Shown: positions 7,650 to 16,709 of the stretch, piece after piece | How positions within the stretch are numbered: the first letter of the stretch is position 1 | How the letters are laid out: every line of letters starts with the position of its first letter | DNA from: Paenibacillus hemerocallicola | GTDB taxonomy: Bacteria; Bacillota; Bacilli; Paenibacillales; NBRC-103111 | Assembly: GCF_006265175.1 (NCBI RefSeq) | Contig: NZ_VDCQ01000032.1 | Location: 1 to 64,000, forward strand | Length of the DNA stretch: 64,000 nt | Direction of reading: 5' to 3' | Position numbers and translations under genes: made by a program | The notes under the pieces: model-generated | The model's database searches: none | What the model was told of the DNA's origin: nothing | What the model saw: the letters and a program-made list of their open reading frames with translations, nothing else

Positions 7650-8990
7650 ATGAGCAAGAGAAAAGGACGGTTACACGGTTCGCGTTATTTGCTGGCGGTC
7701 GCCATGGCGGCTACGCTGGTGTCGGCCTGTTCATCCGGCGGGCAGTCTGGCGCTGCCGGCGACTCGAAGACGGGGCAGAAGCAGGAGACAAGCACCCCGA
7801 AAGAGACGTTCCAGCCGGTCGTTTTGAATATTTACGGGGGGCGTTACGTTTCGGAGGAAGGGTTTATGGAGGCTTACGGAAAGCATATCCAGAAAAAATA
7901 TCCGCATATCAGCTTCAACGTGTACGGAAACAAAAATGCCGCCGATATCGTGTCGGCCGGTCAGCCGATCGATATTTTTTATGCCGATCCGGTAGCCTAT
8001 CCGCGCGATGTGGCGCAGTTCGGACTGGCCTATGACATGTCCGCGCTGATCAAGGAATTCAACTTCGACCAAAACCGGCTGTATCCGGGGCCGATTCAGG
8101 TCATGCGCGACACGTTCAACAAAGGGGTAACGGGGCTGCCATTGGCGATGAGAAACGTCGTCCTGCACTATAACAAGGACTTGTTCGACAAGTTCGGCGT
8201 AGCGCCGCCGCGCGACGGGATGACGTGGGACGAAGTATACGAGCTTGCGCGCAAGATGACCCGCACGGAAAGCGGCGTGCAATACCGGGGGATGGATTTC
8301 TCGGTGCACGTAATCGACTACAACCAGCTCTCGCTCGGATGGATCGATCCGAAGACGGAGCAGGCCAGCGTCAACAATACGCAATGGAACGACTTGATCC
8401 GGAATTTTGCCCGATTCTACCAAATCCCCGGCAATGAAGTAGGCACGGACGCCGCCAAAGAGATTATGGACTGGAACCGGTTCGGAGTAAAAGGAATTAC
8501 CGCGATGGAAGCGACGACGTTTTATTCGGCTACCGTTACGAAGGATTTGTTCAATATGGATTATGCCGCGCTGCCTTCGTTCGCATCCAAGCCCGGGGTA
8601 GGGTCTCAATCGCCCGCAACGTACATCGGGGTTACGTCCAGCGCCAAAAATCCGAAAGAAGCATTCCGCGTCATCGAATATTTATTGTCCGACGAGTTCC
8701 AGACGATGCTCTCGCGTACCGGGACGATTTCTTCCCTGCAAAATAAAGCGGTCAACGACGTGTTCGGGGCCGACGTGCCGGAGCTGAAGGGCAAAAACCT
8801 GAAGGTGGTCATTCCGACCCAATCGGCCGCTCCCGCCCCATTCTCCAGATTGTCGGGTCAAACTCAGGCCAGCTATTGGACGCCTCTGCTGAAAGTGTTT
8901 ACGGGCGAGACCGACCTGAATACGGGGCTGCGGAATATGGAGGAATCGATCAACAAAAAGGTTGCGGAGCTGAACTCGGCGGCCAAGTAG
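7650..8990 (+). CDS. Extracellular solute-binding lipoprotein (CUT1-like), orphan SBP 2
   Basis: A 446-residue lipoprotein with a basic n-region and lipobox LVSAC (Cys27), then a Gly/Ser/Ala linker. The shared SBP landmarks are present: KKYPHI (~residue 83), YNKDLFDKFGVAPPRDGMTWDEVYELARKMTR (~175-205), and the tail LNTGLRNMEESINKKVAEL. AAAAGGAG lies ahead of the ATG. Divergent from AraC regulator 6618-7493, followed by a hairpin terminator, with no permease or ATPase. It probably presents a carbohydrate to a transporter encoded elsewhere. Confidence 0.9.
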   Translation: MSKRKGRLHGSRYLLAVAMAATLVSACSSGGQSGAAGDSKTGQKQETSTPKETFQPVVLNIYGGRYVSEEGFMEAYGKHIQKKYPHISFNVYGNKNAADIVSAGQPIDIFYADPVAYPRDVAQFGLAYDMSALIKEFNFDQNRLYPGPIQVMRDTFNKGVTGLPLAMRNVVLHYNKDLFDKFGVAPPRDGMTWDEVYELARKMTRTESGVQYRGMDFSVHVIDYNQLSLGWIDPKTEQASVNNTQWNDLIRNFARFYQIPGNEVGTDAAKEIMDWNRFGVKGITAMEATTFYSATVTKDLFNMDYAALPSFASKPGVGSQSPATYIGVTSSAKNPKEAFRVIEYLLSDEFQTMLSRTGTISSLQNKAVNDVFGADVPELKGKNLKVVIPTQSAAPAPFSRLSGQTQASYWTPLLKVFTGETDLNTGLRNMEESINKKVAELNSAAK

Positions 8991-8996
8991 CGAACG

Positions 8997-9024
8997 CAGG
9001 CCGATCGCGGGAACGATCGGCCTG
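8997..9024 (+). terminator. Hairpin after SBP 2
   Basis: CAGGCCGATCG (8997-9007) and CGATCGGCCTG (9014-9024) form a perfect 11-bp stem with a 6-nt loop, 6 bp after the stop codon. No long T-run follows, so termination could be incomplete or the hairpin could protect the 3' end. Confidence 0.65.
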
Positions 9025-9120
9025 CTCCCGTGTTTACAGTATGGCGGCGTGAATCGGTTATAGAACCGCTGCGAGGAAGCTATCTGGAATGAGGGAAGAC
9101 CTTCATTGTTTGGACTGTCG

Positions 9121-9142
9121 AGACTGTGCGGCAGTCTTTTTT
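9121..9142 (+). terminator. Second terminator-like hairpin, with an alternative fold
   Basis: AGACTG (9121-9126) pairs with CAGTCT (9132-9137), followed by six T residues. TGCGGCA (9127-9133) can instead pair with TGCCGCA (about 9153-9159), which would break this stem. The rest of 8994-9311 holds no supported gene; small frames at 9089-9315 look spurious. It may be a back-up terminator for SBP 2 or the end of a small RNA. Confidence 0.45.
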
Positions 9143-9311
9143 GTTACATTTTTTGCCGCAGCCCCCCGCCTCCGCTCCAAGCGTGTCCAATGCAGCCACG
9201 TAAGCTTCAACGGGCTCGGGGAGCAGTCATGCGCGGAGCGTCGGCCTCGTATTCGGACCCGGGAATGCGCCTAACAACCCCGCTCTTTGTAAGCTCGCCA
9301 AATGCCAACTG

Positions 9312-10184
9312 CTAATCGAACAACACATGGTCGGTCGAATGGTTTTTCCTGAACTTTCCCGGAGGCATGCCGAAAAACCGGCGGAATACTTTCACGAAAT
9401 AGCTCACGTCGGAATATCCGAGCTGCTGCGAGATTTCCTCCAACGGCCGGTCGGCGCTGCGCAGCAGCTCTACGGCTTTCTCCATGCGGATTTTGGTCAG
9501 AAATTCGATCGGCGTCTTGCCCACGGTCCGGTGAAACAATTTGATCAAGTAGCTCTTCGTAACGCCGAGCCGGGCGGCCACGCTATCGAGCCCGTCGATC
9601 CGGTCGTACTCCTGCTGGAACAGCTTGGCCGCTTCGGTTACGAGGTCCGGCCATTTTTTCAGCACATCGTAGCCTTTGCAGAACCGGTACAGCTCCATGA
9701 CGAACTGATAGGCCATAGTCGATGCTTTGAAGGCATCGGTCACCTTTTTCATATTGGCTTCCTGATGAATATATTTCAACGTTCGGATCGGAATCGAGTA
9801 ATCGGGCATATAGAAGACCGACCCCAGGACGTATTCAACGGAAGTCCAACATTTTGCAACTTCATCGCCATACATGGAAATGAACATACACTCGTAATGG
9901 TCGCTGTCCTCCGGCAAATAGTACCGGTAGTCGCCGTGGAAACGGATCAGGAAAGCTTTCCCGGACTCGAGCCGGTGCAGTCGTTCGCCAATTCGAATCA
10001 TGCCCAGACCGGACAACGTATATTGGAACAAATACGGCCCGCCGCTGTCGCTTCGGGATAAGCCGTCGAAGCTGTAGCCGTCGAAGTTGTTCTCCCACCC
10101 GACGGCGCTTAGTCCGAGCGACGGATGAACGGCTCCCTCTTGAAAACGGAATATATAGCTGTTCTTTTCCTGTACGAGATCCAT
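9312..10184 (-). CDS. AraC-family transcriptional regulator
   Basis: A 290-residue AraC regulator. The N-terminal sensor domain includes GGPYLFQYTLSGLGMIRIGERLHRLESGKAFLI (residues ~47-80). The C-terminal DNA-binding pair is DGLDSVAARLGVTKSYLIKLFHRTVGKTPIEFL and RPLEEISQQLGYSDVSYFVKVFRRFFGMPPGKFR. Its ATG has a strong GGAGGGGAG site. It is divergent from SBP 3 (10364), with which it forms the same regulator/SBP arrangement as the pair at 6.6-9.0 kb, and is the likely regulator of SBP 3 and perhaps of the GH110 operon behind it. Confidence 0.92.
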   Translation of the reverse strand: MDLVQEKNSYIFRFQEGAVHPSLGLSAVGWENNFDGYSFDGLSRSDSGGPYLFQYTLSGLGMIRIGERLHRLESGKAFLIRFHGDYRYYLPEDSDHYECMFISMYGDEVAKCWTSVEYVLGSVFYMPDYSIPIRTLKYIHQEANMKKVTDAFKASTMAYQFVMELYRFCKGYDVLKKWPDLVTEAAKLFQQEYDRIDGLDSVAARLGVTKSYLIKLFHRTVGKTPIEFLTKIRMEKAVELLRSADRPLEEISQQLGYSDVSYFVKVFRRFFGMPPGKFRKNHSTDHVLFD

Positions 10185-10261
10185 GAAAGCTCCCCTCCCC
10201 CAATGCCGTGCAGCCTGATGAAATTGGACAATATTTTACCATTGTTAGCCGACATCGTTCA

Positions 10262-10290
10262 TTGTCACGTCCAAACGGACGCTTTATGCT
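10262..10290 (+). promoter_or_regulatory. Candidate promoter of SBP 3
   Basis: TTGTCA (10262-10267) and TATGCT (10285-10290) are separated by 17 bp, and lie about 75 bp before the SBP 3 start codon in the divergent AraC/SBP intergenic region. The match is moderate, as expected for an activator-dependent promoter. Confidence 0.4.
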
Positions 10291-10363
10291 TAACTATAGG
10301 ATGGTCGTTAGGAAATGTCCATCGTTCTTGTAAACGAATACAACATAATCGGAGGGGTTCCAA

Positions 10364-11698
10364 ATGAGCTTGATGAAGAAAGGATCGCTTGCTCTGCTGC
10401 CGCTCGTGGCGACGTCGCTCATGCTCTCGGCTTGCGGAGGCGGCTCCGGAGAGGGGGCCGCGCCCGGAGCGTCGAAGGGAAATGCGGAATCGTCTTCGCC
10501 GGCCAAAGTAGTCGCCTACTCATACTGGCAGGAGTTTTCCGACGAGTATTGGGACAAAGTGCTGGTCCAGCCTCTGAAGAAGAAATATCCGCATATTCAA
10601 TTGGAAATCGTCAAGCCGGGCAAAAACGGGACGGCCAAGCTGGAGGAAATGATCACCGCCGGGGAAGTGCCCGATATCGTGATCAGCGATCTCGGGACGG
10701 CGCCCGCCATAGCCGGACTCGGCTTCAACTACGATATGGCGCCCATGATCAAAAAATACGGACTGGACCTCTCCAAGTACGATCAGTCGACGGTAGAGTA
10801 CATTCGGACCTTCAGCAACACGGGAGGCATCATTACGCTGCCGTACTCCACCAATTTTATCGGGATGTTCTACAACAAGGACATATTCGACAAGTTCGGG
10901 GTGGCGTACCCGAAAGACGGAGTGACGTTCAACGAGGTGCTCGATTTGGCCAAAAGGCTGACGCGGATGGACCAGAACATCCAGTATATCGGCTTCGATC
11001 ATAACAGCATCCACTTCCTGGCCGGCGGCATTACGAGAGACTATTTCGATCCGAAAACCGGCAAAGCGAACGTATCGACGAAGGAATGGAAAATGGCTTA
11101 CGACCTGCTGGCCCAACTGATCGCCATCCCGGGCAACCGGTTTCCCCAGGATAAAGACAAAATTACGAGATGGCACAACGAGGATTTCTACAAGACGCAA
11201 AATGTGGCGATGATCGGGGTGCCGAATCTGATCTCCGCAGGTCTCCAGACCGTGCCGGGCATGAACTGGGACATGACGTCCTATCCGGTATTCGAAGGGT
11301 ATCCGAAGACGGCGCAGGCGGCCGGAGGCAGAGGACTGTTCATCAATCCGGGCAGCAAGGTGCTGGATGCCGCCTTCAAGGTCGTGGAGTCGGCGCTGTC
11401 GCAGGAATCGCAAATCGTCGTTTCGCGCAACGGCGAGCAGCCTTTCCTGCTGACGAAGGAAACGATGGACGCTTTCTCCGCGGACTTGCCTTACACGAAA
11501 GGGAAAAACGTGAAGGCCGCTTTCTATAACAAACAAAACTATCCGAAATATCCGACCGAGTATGACGGCACGGCGCTAAGCATCGCGTACAACCGGTCGC
11601 TGGATCTGTATGCCGGCAAAGATATCAACACCGTCATTCGGGAAACCGAGGAAGAGATCAACAAGGAAGTCGAAAAGCTGAAGTCCGGCAAAAAATAA
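10364..11698 (+). CDS. Extracellular solute-binding lipoprotein (CUT1-like), orphan SBP 3
   Basis: A 444-residue lipoprotein with lipobox LSAC (Cys24) and a Gly/Ala/Ser-rich linker. Shared SBP landmarks: KKYPHIQLEIVKPG (~residue 68), YNKDIFDKFGVAYPKDGVTFNEVLDLAKRLTR (~170-202), and the tail INTVIRETEEEINKEVEKL. GGAGGGG lies 6 nt before the ATG. Divergent from AraC 9312-10184 and 94 bp upstream of the MBL - GH110 - HAD operon, so its ligand may be a galactose-containing glycan (inference from context only). No transporter membrane subunit is present. Confidence 0.9.
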   Translation: MSLMKKGSLALLPLVATSLMLSACGGGSGEGAAPGASKGNAESSSPAKVVAYSYWQEFSDEYWDKVLVQPLKKKYPHIQLEIVKPGKNGTAKLEEMITAGEVPDIVISDLGTAPAIAGLGFNYDMAPMIKKYGLDLSKYDQSTVEYIRTFSNTGGIITLPYSTNFIGMFYNKDIFDKFGVAYPKDGVTFNEVLDLAKRLTRMDQNIQYIGFDHNSIHFLAGGITRDYFDPKTGKANVSTKEWKMAYDLLAQLIAIPGNRFPQDKDKITRWHNEDFYKTQNVAMIGVPNLISAGLQTVPGMNWDMTSYPVFEGYPKTAQAAGGRGLFINPGSKVLDAAFKVVESALSQESQIVVSRNGEQPFLLTKETMDAFSADLPYTKGKNVKAAFYNKQNYPKYPTEYDGTALSIAYNRSLDLYAGKDINTVIRETEEEINKEVEKLKSGKK

Positions 11699-11792
11699 CG
11701 GTTACAAGTCGGGCGCGGAACGGGCTGCATGCAACCCGATCGCGCTCTGGCATTACCGATTGCGACAGTCGGCAGGGGAGGAAAGAACCGCG

Positions 11793-12623
11793 ATGAACAT
11801 CACGTTTTTGGGAACGGCGGCTGCCGAGGGCATTCCTTTCCCGTTTTGCGATTGCCTGACGTGCAACCACGCGAGGGAGCATCGGGGGCGCAACATTCGC
11901 AAGAGGCAGTCCATCCTGATCAACCGGGATGCATTGATCGACCCGGGACCGGATTTATACGCGTCGTGCGCTCAACTGGGGATGTCGTTAACGGAGCTGC
12001 GCCACGTGCTGGTAACGCATAATCATCCGGACCATTTCCAACCGGTCAATTTGCAATTTCGGGCGAAGGGGTTCCGGCAGCAGACGGATTTGCCGCTATT
12101 GACGCTTATCGCCCCGCCGTCCGTTCTGGCGACATGGGACCGATTCGGCTCGAACGACGCTTCAGCCGAAATAAGCCGCGTTCCGTTTCTGCCGGGCGAC
12201 AGCCTGTCCGTTCCGCCTTATCGGGTGGAAGCGATCGAAGCGACCCATATCGAGGAAGCTATGAACTATATCATCGACGATGGGCGAAGCAAGCTCTTGT
12301 ATGCTTGCGATACGGGACTGTACCGCGACCGCGTTTGGAATGCGTTGGAGGCACACCGGCTCGACGCCGTCATTATGGAGTGCACGCTGGGCAGCCGGAT
12401 GAGCGCGCGCACGCATATGAGCGTCGGCCATATGAAGACGATGCTGGACCGTATGCGGCTGCTGGGCTGTATCGACGATCGGACGCAGCTGTTCGCGACC
12501 CATTTCTCCCACCAGCAGGTGGAGCCGCATGAACCGCTGTCCCGCATGCTGCTGGAGGAGGCAGGCGTTCAGTGCGCATACGACGGCATGGTCTTGACGT
12601 TAGGAGAGGAACATAGCGCATGA
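11793..12623 (+). CDS. PhnP-like metallo-beta-lactamase-fold hydrolase
   Basis: A 276-residue MBL-fold protein. The N terminus GTAAAEGIPFPFCDCLTC carries the Cys-rich zinc motif of the PhnP subgroup, and THNHPDHF (~residues 76-83) is the HxHxDH metal site; CDTG and a late FATHFSHQ supply further ligands. PhnP is a cyclic phosphodiesterase in phosphonate use, but no phn genes are here, so the activity is open: a phosphodiester or cyclic phosphate of a sugar breakdown product is possible. The ATG at 11793 follows GGGGAGGA. Its stop overlaps the GH110 start (ATGA), so the two are translationally coupled. Confidence 0.85.
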   Translation: MNITFLGTAAAEGIPFPFCDCLTCNHAREHRGRNIRKRQSILINRDALIDPGPDLYASCAQLGMSLTELRHVLVTHNHPDHFQPVNLQFRAKGFRQQTDLPLLTLIAPPSVLATWDRFGSNDASAEISRVPFLPGDSLSVPPYRVEAIEATHIEEAMNYIIDDGRSKLLYACDTGLYRDRVWNALEAHRLDAVIMECTLGSRMSARTHMSVGHMKTMLDRMRLLGCIDDRTQLFATHFSHQQVEPHEPLSRMLLEEAGVQCAYDGMVLTLGEEHSA

Positions 12624-14371
12624 GAATCGGCATGGAGAGCTACGGATTGAAGCAGGGAGGGGAGCAGGATGCGACGCTTGCGGTGATCGAGGCGCTTCTC
12701 GCCTGCCGATCCGCGGAAGGCCCGAATACGTTGGTTTTTCCGAAGGGGATATACCATTTCCGCCCCGAGATGGCGGTGGAGCGGCATCTGTACATGACGA
12801 ACCATGATCAAGGCGGTACTCGCAGAATCGCCTTCCACCTGTGTGATCATACGGATTTGACGATCGACGGGCAAGGCTCCGAATTTATCTTTCACGGCTC
12901 CATTATCCCGTTCCTGCTCGATCACGCCGAGCATATCGTCCTGAAACGGTTTGCAATCGATTGGGAGCGGCCGATGTTCGAGCAAGGGACGGTAGCGGAT
13001 ACGGGCGAAGGGACGTTTGATATAAGACTGCGCGAAGGGACGTCCTATGACGCAGCGGATGGAATGCTGTTTTTCGAATACGGCGGCTCCAAGCTGCCGG
13101 TCTGGGGACTGCACGACCTTGACCCGGTTACGATGGCTCATGCCTATCAGAGCGGAGACCGGTTGAGCTGGAGCTCTTTTAAAAAGCTGCGTATTTATGA
13201 GATCGGCCCCGGCCTTGTTCGCGTCTCCGGGAAACTGAGTCATATGCCCCTTGCCGGAAACGTAATCGGCATGCGCTTCGGACGTCGTGAAAATCCGGGT
13301 ATTTTCGTAAAAAACAGCTCGGACATCCGTGTCGAAAAGGTTGCGATTTACCATGCTCCCGGCATGGGCTTGGTCGCGCAGCGCAGCACCGACATCGTTT
13401 TGCGGGAGTTCGACGTGAAGCCGAGGCCCGGGTCGGGCCGACCGTTCTCGGCGACGGCCGATGCGACCCATTTTACGAATTGCCGCGGCTCGATCTTGAT
13501 GGAGCATTGCCTGTTCGAAAATCAACTGGACGATCCATGCAACGTGCACGGCATTTACGCGCAAATATCGGAGCAGCTTACCGATCGGGCGATTGTCGTC
13601 AAGCTGCGGGAGCCGATGACCAAAGGGGTCGAAATGGCTGTTGCCGGCGACCTAATGCGCACCGTACGCGGCGATTCCTTGCTCGCTTACGGAGAAGCAG
13701 TCGTGGAAAGCGCGGACGTATTGAATTCCGACTATCAACTGATCCGGTTCCGCGGAAGCTTGCCGAAGGAGCTGAAGGTCGGCGACGTAGTGGAGAACGC
13801 GACTTGGAATCCGGATTTGACCGTACGCCATTGCACGGCGCGGGCCAATCGCGCGCGCGGCTTCCTTATTACGACGCCGGGAAAAGTACTGCTCGAGCAT
13901 AACACGATCAGCGCGCCGGGCGCGGCCGTCAAAATATCCGGCGACGCCAGCTCTTGGTTCGAATCCGGCGCCGTGAACGACGTTACGATTCGCGACAATC
14001 TGTTTCTCGCGAGCAACTATTGCTGTCCGGACTGGGGGCGGGCGGTCATCGATATCGACCCGGAGCTCGAGCGGCCGGAAGCTTACGGCGGTTGTTACCA
14101 TCGCAATATCCGGATCGAGCATAACGAGTTTCGCACGTTCGATATCGGTCTCGTGTACGGGCACTCCGTGGACGGCTTCACCTTTCGCAACAATCGGATC
14201 ACGCGAACCGACGATTACCCGATGCACCGGCATATGAAGCATTCGATCCGATTGATTGCCGCCCGCAACGTCGAAATTTCCGGTAACGAGGCGCCGGAGG
14301 AATATAGTCCGGTCCTGCTCGGAAACGTGGAGCGGAAGCTATCGCGGGAGGCGATTCGCGCCCATGAGTAG
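12620..14371 (+). CDS. GH110-like alpha-1,3-galactosidase, beta-helix fold
   Basis: A 583-residue protein without signal peptide. It reads as a right-handed parallel beta-helix. The segment DATHFTNCRG...CLFENQLDDPCNVHG strongly resembles glycoside hydrolase family 110 (blood-group-B type alpha-1,3-galactosidase). Asp281, Asp304 and Asp305 reproduce the 23/24-residue spacing of the Asp trio I recall as the GH110 active site. It should release terminal alpha-1,3-linked galactose or related residues, here inside the cell after import. ATG overlaps the MBL stop, and its own stop overlaps the HAD start, giving a tightly coupled operon. Family call by eye, not by search. Confidence 0.8.
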   Translation: MRIGMESYGLKQGGEQDATLAVIEALLACRSAEGPNTLVFPKGIYHFRPEMAVERHLYMTNHDQGGTRRIAFHLCDHTDLTIDGQGSEFIFHGSIIPFLLDHAEHIVLKRFAIDWERPMFEQGTVADTGEGTFDIRLREGTSYDAADGMLFFEYGGSKLPVWGLHDLDPVTMAHAYQSGDRLSWSSFKKLRIYEIGPGLVRVSGKLSHMPLAGNVIGMRFGRRENPGIFVKNSSDIRVEKVAIYHAPGMGLVAQRSTDIVLREFDVKPRPGSGRPFSATADATHFTNCRGSILMEHCLFENQLDDPCNVHGIYAQISEQLTDRAIVVKLREPMTKGVEMAVAGDLMRTVRGDSLLAYGEAVVESADVLNSDYQLIRFRGSLPKELKVGDVVENATWNPDLTVRHCTARANRARGFLITTPGKVLLEHNTISAPGAAVKISGDASSWFESGAVNDVTIRDNLFLASNYCCPDWGRAVIDIDPELERPEAYGGCYHRNIRIEHNEFRTFDIGLVYGHSVDGFTFRNNRITRTDDYPMHRHMKHSIRLIAARNVEISGNEAPEEYSPVLLGNVERKLSREAIRAHE

Positions 14372-15158
14372 CCCGTTTCCGAAGCTGTTCATAACCGATC
14401 TGGACGGTACCGCTCTTGGAGGAGGGTATCGTCCGTATGCCAAGCTGCCGCCCGCATTCTCCGCCTTCCTGCATCGATTGGCTGAGCGCGGCTGCATGTG
14501 GGCGACGTGTACGACCTGGGACGCTCAGGCGCAGTTCAATCTGATTGACGCAAGTCCGGATGCCCCGCCGCCATCTTACTTGATTGCAGGCTCCGGTCTG
14601 GGCATCTTCACGTTTCAAGCAGGCGAACGGACGCCCGTCGAGCCGTATACCGCGATCATGGCACAGAGGTCGGCAGAGACGGTGCGCGCTTTTCTACGTC
14701 CGCTTATACGCGACGTTTGTGCGCGTTTCGACTGCGGGAAGATGAGCTTTAACGGCTACTGGTTCTCGATGACCGTGCAAGATGAGGAGACGGAGCGAAT
14801 GGCGGCCTACATGGGCGAGCAGGCGTCCCGATATCCGGACCTCAGAATCGAGGTAATAGCGGAGGAAAACCGGTTTTACACGCATCCGGCTTTTCTGAGA
14901 AAAGAGACGGCGGTGCTGGAGCTGCTGCGGCTGACAGGGCTCGACCCGAATGAAGTTGCGATCGCCGGGGACGAACGGATGGATCTGGGCATGATGGAAG
15001 CCCATATAACAGCCCATGCCATCTGTCCGGGCAATGCGCACCCGGAAGTGAAGGAGCGTGTCCTGGCCTTGAGCGGTGCTGCGGGTACCGCTAGCTGCTC
15101 GGACGGGGTTATCGAGGCGTTCGGCTCGTTGGCGCAGGCAAGAGGGTGGTCGCAATAG
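14364..15158 (+). CDS. HAD-superfamily hydrolase (Cof/SPP-like)
   Basis: A 264-residue HAD phosphatase: motif I is FITDLDGTALGG near the N terminus (Asp nucleophile at residue ~11), and motif IV is VAIAGDERMDLGMM near residue 200, as in Cof-type C2-cap sugar phosphatases. It probably dephosphorylates a sugar phosphate. The ATG overlaps the end of the GH110 gene by 8 bp; GGGAGG lies 13 nt upstream within that gene. Last gene of the MBL - GH110 - HAD operon, closed by a strong terminator. Confidence 0.85.
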   Translation: MSSPFPKLFITDLDGTALGGGYRPYAKLPPAFSAFLHRLAERGCMWATCTTWDAQAQFNLIDASPDAPPPSYLIAGSGLGIFTFQAGERTPVEPYTAIMAQRSAETVRAFLRPLIRDVCARFDCGKMSFNGYWFSMTVQDEETERMAAYMGEQASRYPDLRIEVIAEENRFYTHPAFLRKETAVLELLRLTGLDPNEVAIAGDERMDLGMMEAHITAHAICPGNAHPEVKERVLALSGAAGTASCSDGVIEAFGSLAQARGWSQ

Positions 15159-15165
15159 GCAAACG

Positions 15166-15213
15166 AAACAGACAGCAGTTGTCCGGAATCCGGGGCAGCT
15201 GCTGTCTGTTTTC
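15166..15213 (+). terminator. Terminator of the GH110 operon
   Basis: AAACAGACAGCAG (15166-15178) pairs perfectly with CTGCTGTCTGTTT (15199-15211) over 13 bp with a 20-nt loop. It begins 8 bp after the HAD stop codon. Confidence 0.8.
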
Positions 15214-15328
15214 ATGGCGGCGAAACGAAAGAAGCGTTTTCTTCAAATCGACTGCAACTTTTGATCAGTAAGTAACGTTAAAAAAATAACTCTACAGCAG
15301 AGTATACGAACCAGAGGAGTGAATTTAG

Positions 15329-16237
15329 ATGAAAAAAGTGATTGCGGCTACTTCCATGGCACTATTGTTCAGCAATTTGGTATTCGGCACTACTTACGCT
15401 TTCACGGACGTAGAAGCGGGCCAGCTTCCGGCGGTTGCCGCTCTGCAGCAGAGCGGGGTCGTGAACGGGATCGACGGCGAGCATTTCGCGCCGAAAGGAA
15501 AAGTCAGCTTTGCGCAGAGCGTACAGATGATCGTGAAGGCGTTCGATTTCAATCTGGATTTGATGCGTTTTGCCCAGCCGCCGACAGCTTCGGGGCTTTA
15601 TGCGAACGTGGCGGATGACGCTTGGTACGCGGAGGCGTTTATTATAGCCCACTATAACGGTTTGGATATTCCGAAGGATGCAAATCCGAACGCGTCGGTG
15701 ACCCGCGAGCAATTTGCCGCCCTGCTCATGCATGCGTTGGAGAAAAAGGCAAATCTGCCGATGATCAAAATTTACAAGGAGATCGGCGACGAGAAAGAAT
15801 TGAATCCGGAAAACCAAGGGGCTGTTCAGCGCTTGCTGCATTATAAAATTGCCGAGCTGGACAAAGACGGCAACTTTTCGCCCGGAACCGAGCTTACCCG
15901 CGGCGAAGCGGCGACCTGGGTGCACCAAGCGATGAGAGTAGCGGCCGAGGAGCGTGACCGGGCTCAGGCAGCGGTCGAGGAAGTTTCCATTGTTCTGGAG
16001 AAAGTGAACGATGAAATCAACAAAGTAACCTTGTCGCGCGGCGTCAAGCCCAACGCGGGCTACGGCATCCATATCGACAGCATCCGGTTCGAGCAGGATG
16101 GACGAGCCGTAATCCGATATTCGCTACAGGACCCGAAGCCGGATACTGTATACGCGGAAGTCTTGACGGAAGCGAAAGCCGTCGCGTATGTTTCTTCGGC
16201 CTATAAAGCGGAGCTGGAGCCGGCTAACGGAAAGTAA
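15329..16237 (+). CDS. Secreted SLH-domain protein with PrcB-like C-terminal domain
   Basis: A 302-residue secreted protein with a cleavable signal peptide (residues 1-24, ending TTYA). Residues ~25-200 hold about three S-layer-homology-like repeats (FTDVEAGQLPAVAALQQSGVVNG; LYANVADDAWYAEAFIIAHYNG; AVQRLLHYKIAELDKDGNFSPGTELTRGEAATW), so it should anchor to the cell wall. The C terminus (GYGIHIDSIRFEQDGRAVIRYSLQDPKP...AVAYVSS) resembles the PrcB domain of protease-complex or protease-inhibitor proteins. It lies upstream of an SLH-bearing S9 peptidase, so it may modulate a surface protease (inference). It has its own terminator. Confidence 0.8.
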   Translation: MKKVIAATSMALLFSNLVFGTTYAFTDVEAGQLPAVAALQQSGVVNGIDGEHFAPKGKVSFAQSVQMIVKAFDFNLDLMRFAQPPTASGLYANVADDAWYAEAFIIAHYNGLDIPKDANPNASVTREQFAALLMHALEKKANLPMIKIYKEIGDEKELNPENQGAVQRLLHYKIAELDKDGNFSPGTELTRGEAATWVHQAMRVAAEERDRAQAAVEEVSIVLEKVNDEINKVTLSRGVKPNAGYGIHIDSIRFEQDGRAVIRYSLQDPKPDTVYAEVLTEAKAVAYVSSAYKAELEPANGK

Positions 16238-16249
16238 AGTTTTTTCTCC

Positions 16250-16318
16250 CATACCCCTTGCCGTATTCATTGGAGATGCCTCGCATCTCGGATGAGGACG
16301 CAGGGGGTATGTTTTTTT
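16250..16318 (+). terminator. Terminator of the SLH/PrcB gene
   Basis: CATACCCCTTG (16250-16260) pairs with CAGGGGGTATG (16301-16311), with an inner hairpin GAGATGC/GCATCTC, and is followed by seven T residues. It starts about 12 bp after the stop codon. Confidence 0.8.
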
Positions 16319-16516
16319 CGTCAGAAATGCTCCTGCAGCGGTGCTCCTTCCAAAATATCCGAATGAACCTTGAGCTTTTTTGAACAGCCGTACTGTGCCG
16401 AGGCCCGATACCTTGGCCATGTAATTAGCGCTCCATTTTCTGCCCGGCTTACTTCTGTACATACGCCGAAGCTGCTCATTTAGCCAAACCTTATCTTGCG
16501 AGCGGCCTTGCCGATA

Positions 16517-16709
16517 CAATAGCGGAACTACAGTACGCTATTCGCCGGTACATATAGCTCGCAAGCAAAATAGCGGAACTTGGCTCCGTTATACTGCTTG
16601 CAATGCGACGTTGCTCCCCGAAATCGACTATTTAACGGAAAGCAGTTCCGTTATTTCCGGAGAGTATCGGGTAATATAGTCGATAACGGCATACAGATCC
16701 GCTATTTCC
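16517..16709. repeat. Four-palindrome repeat element, copy B
   Basis: Palindromes at 16517-16543, 16568-16592, 16630-16657 and 16682-16708 with CGGAA-type anchors at 16523, 16574, 16636 and 16687 (spacings 51, 62, 51). Some palindromes have extended outer pairing: GCAAGC...GCTTGC around the second, and ATCGACTAT...ATAGTCGAT enclosing the third. It sits in the gap between the SLH/PrcB terminator and the S9 peptidase promoter region; 16319-16516 holds nothing else that I recognise. Confidence 0.85.

Noticed and set aside
9089-9315. Small frames of 61 and 69 codons after SBP 2
   Set aside because: They run across two hairpins and show no protein family features.
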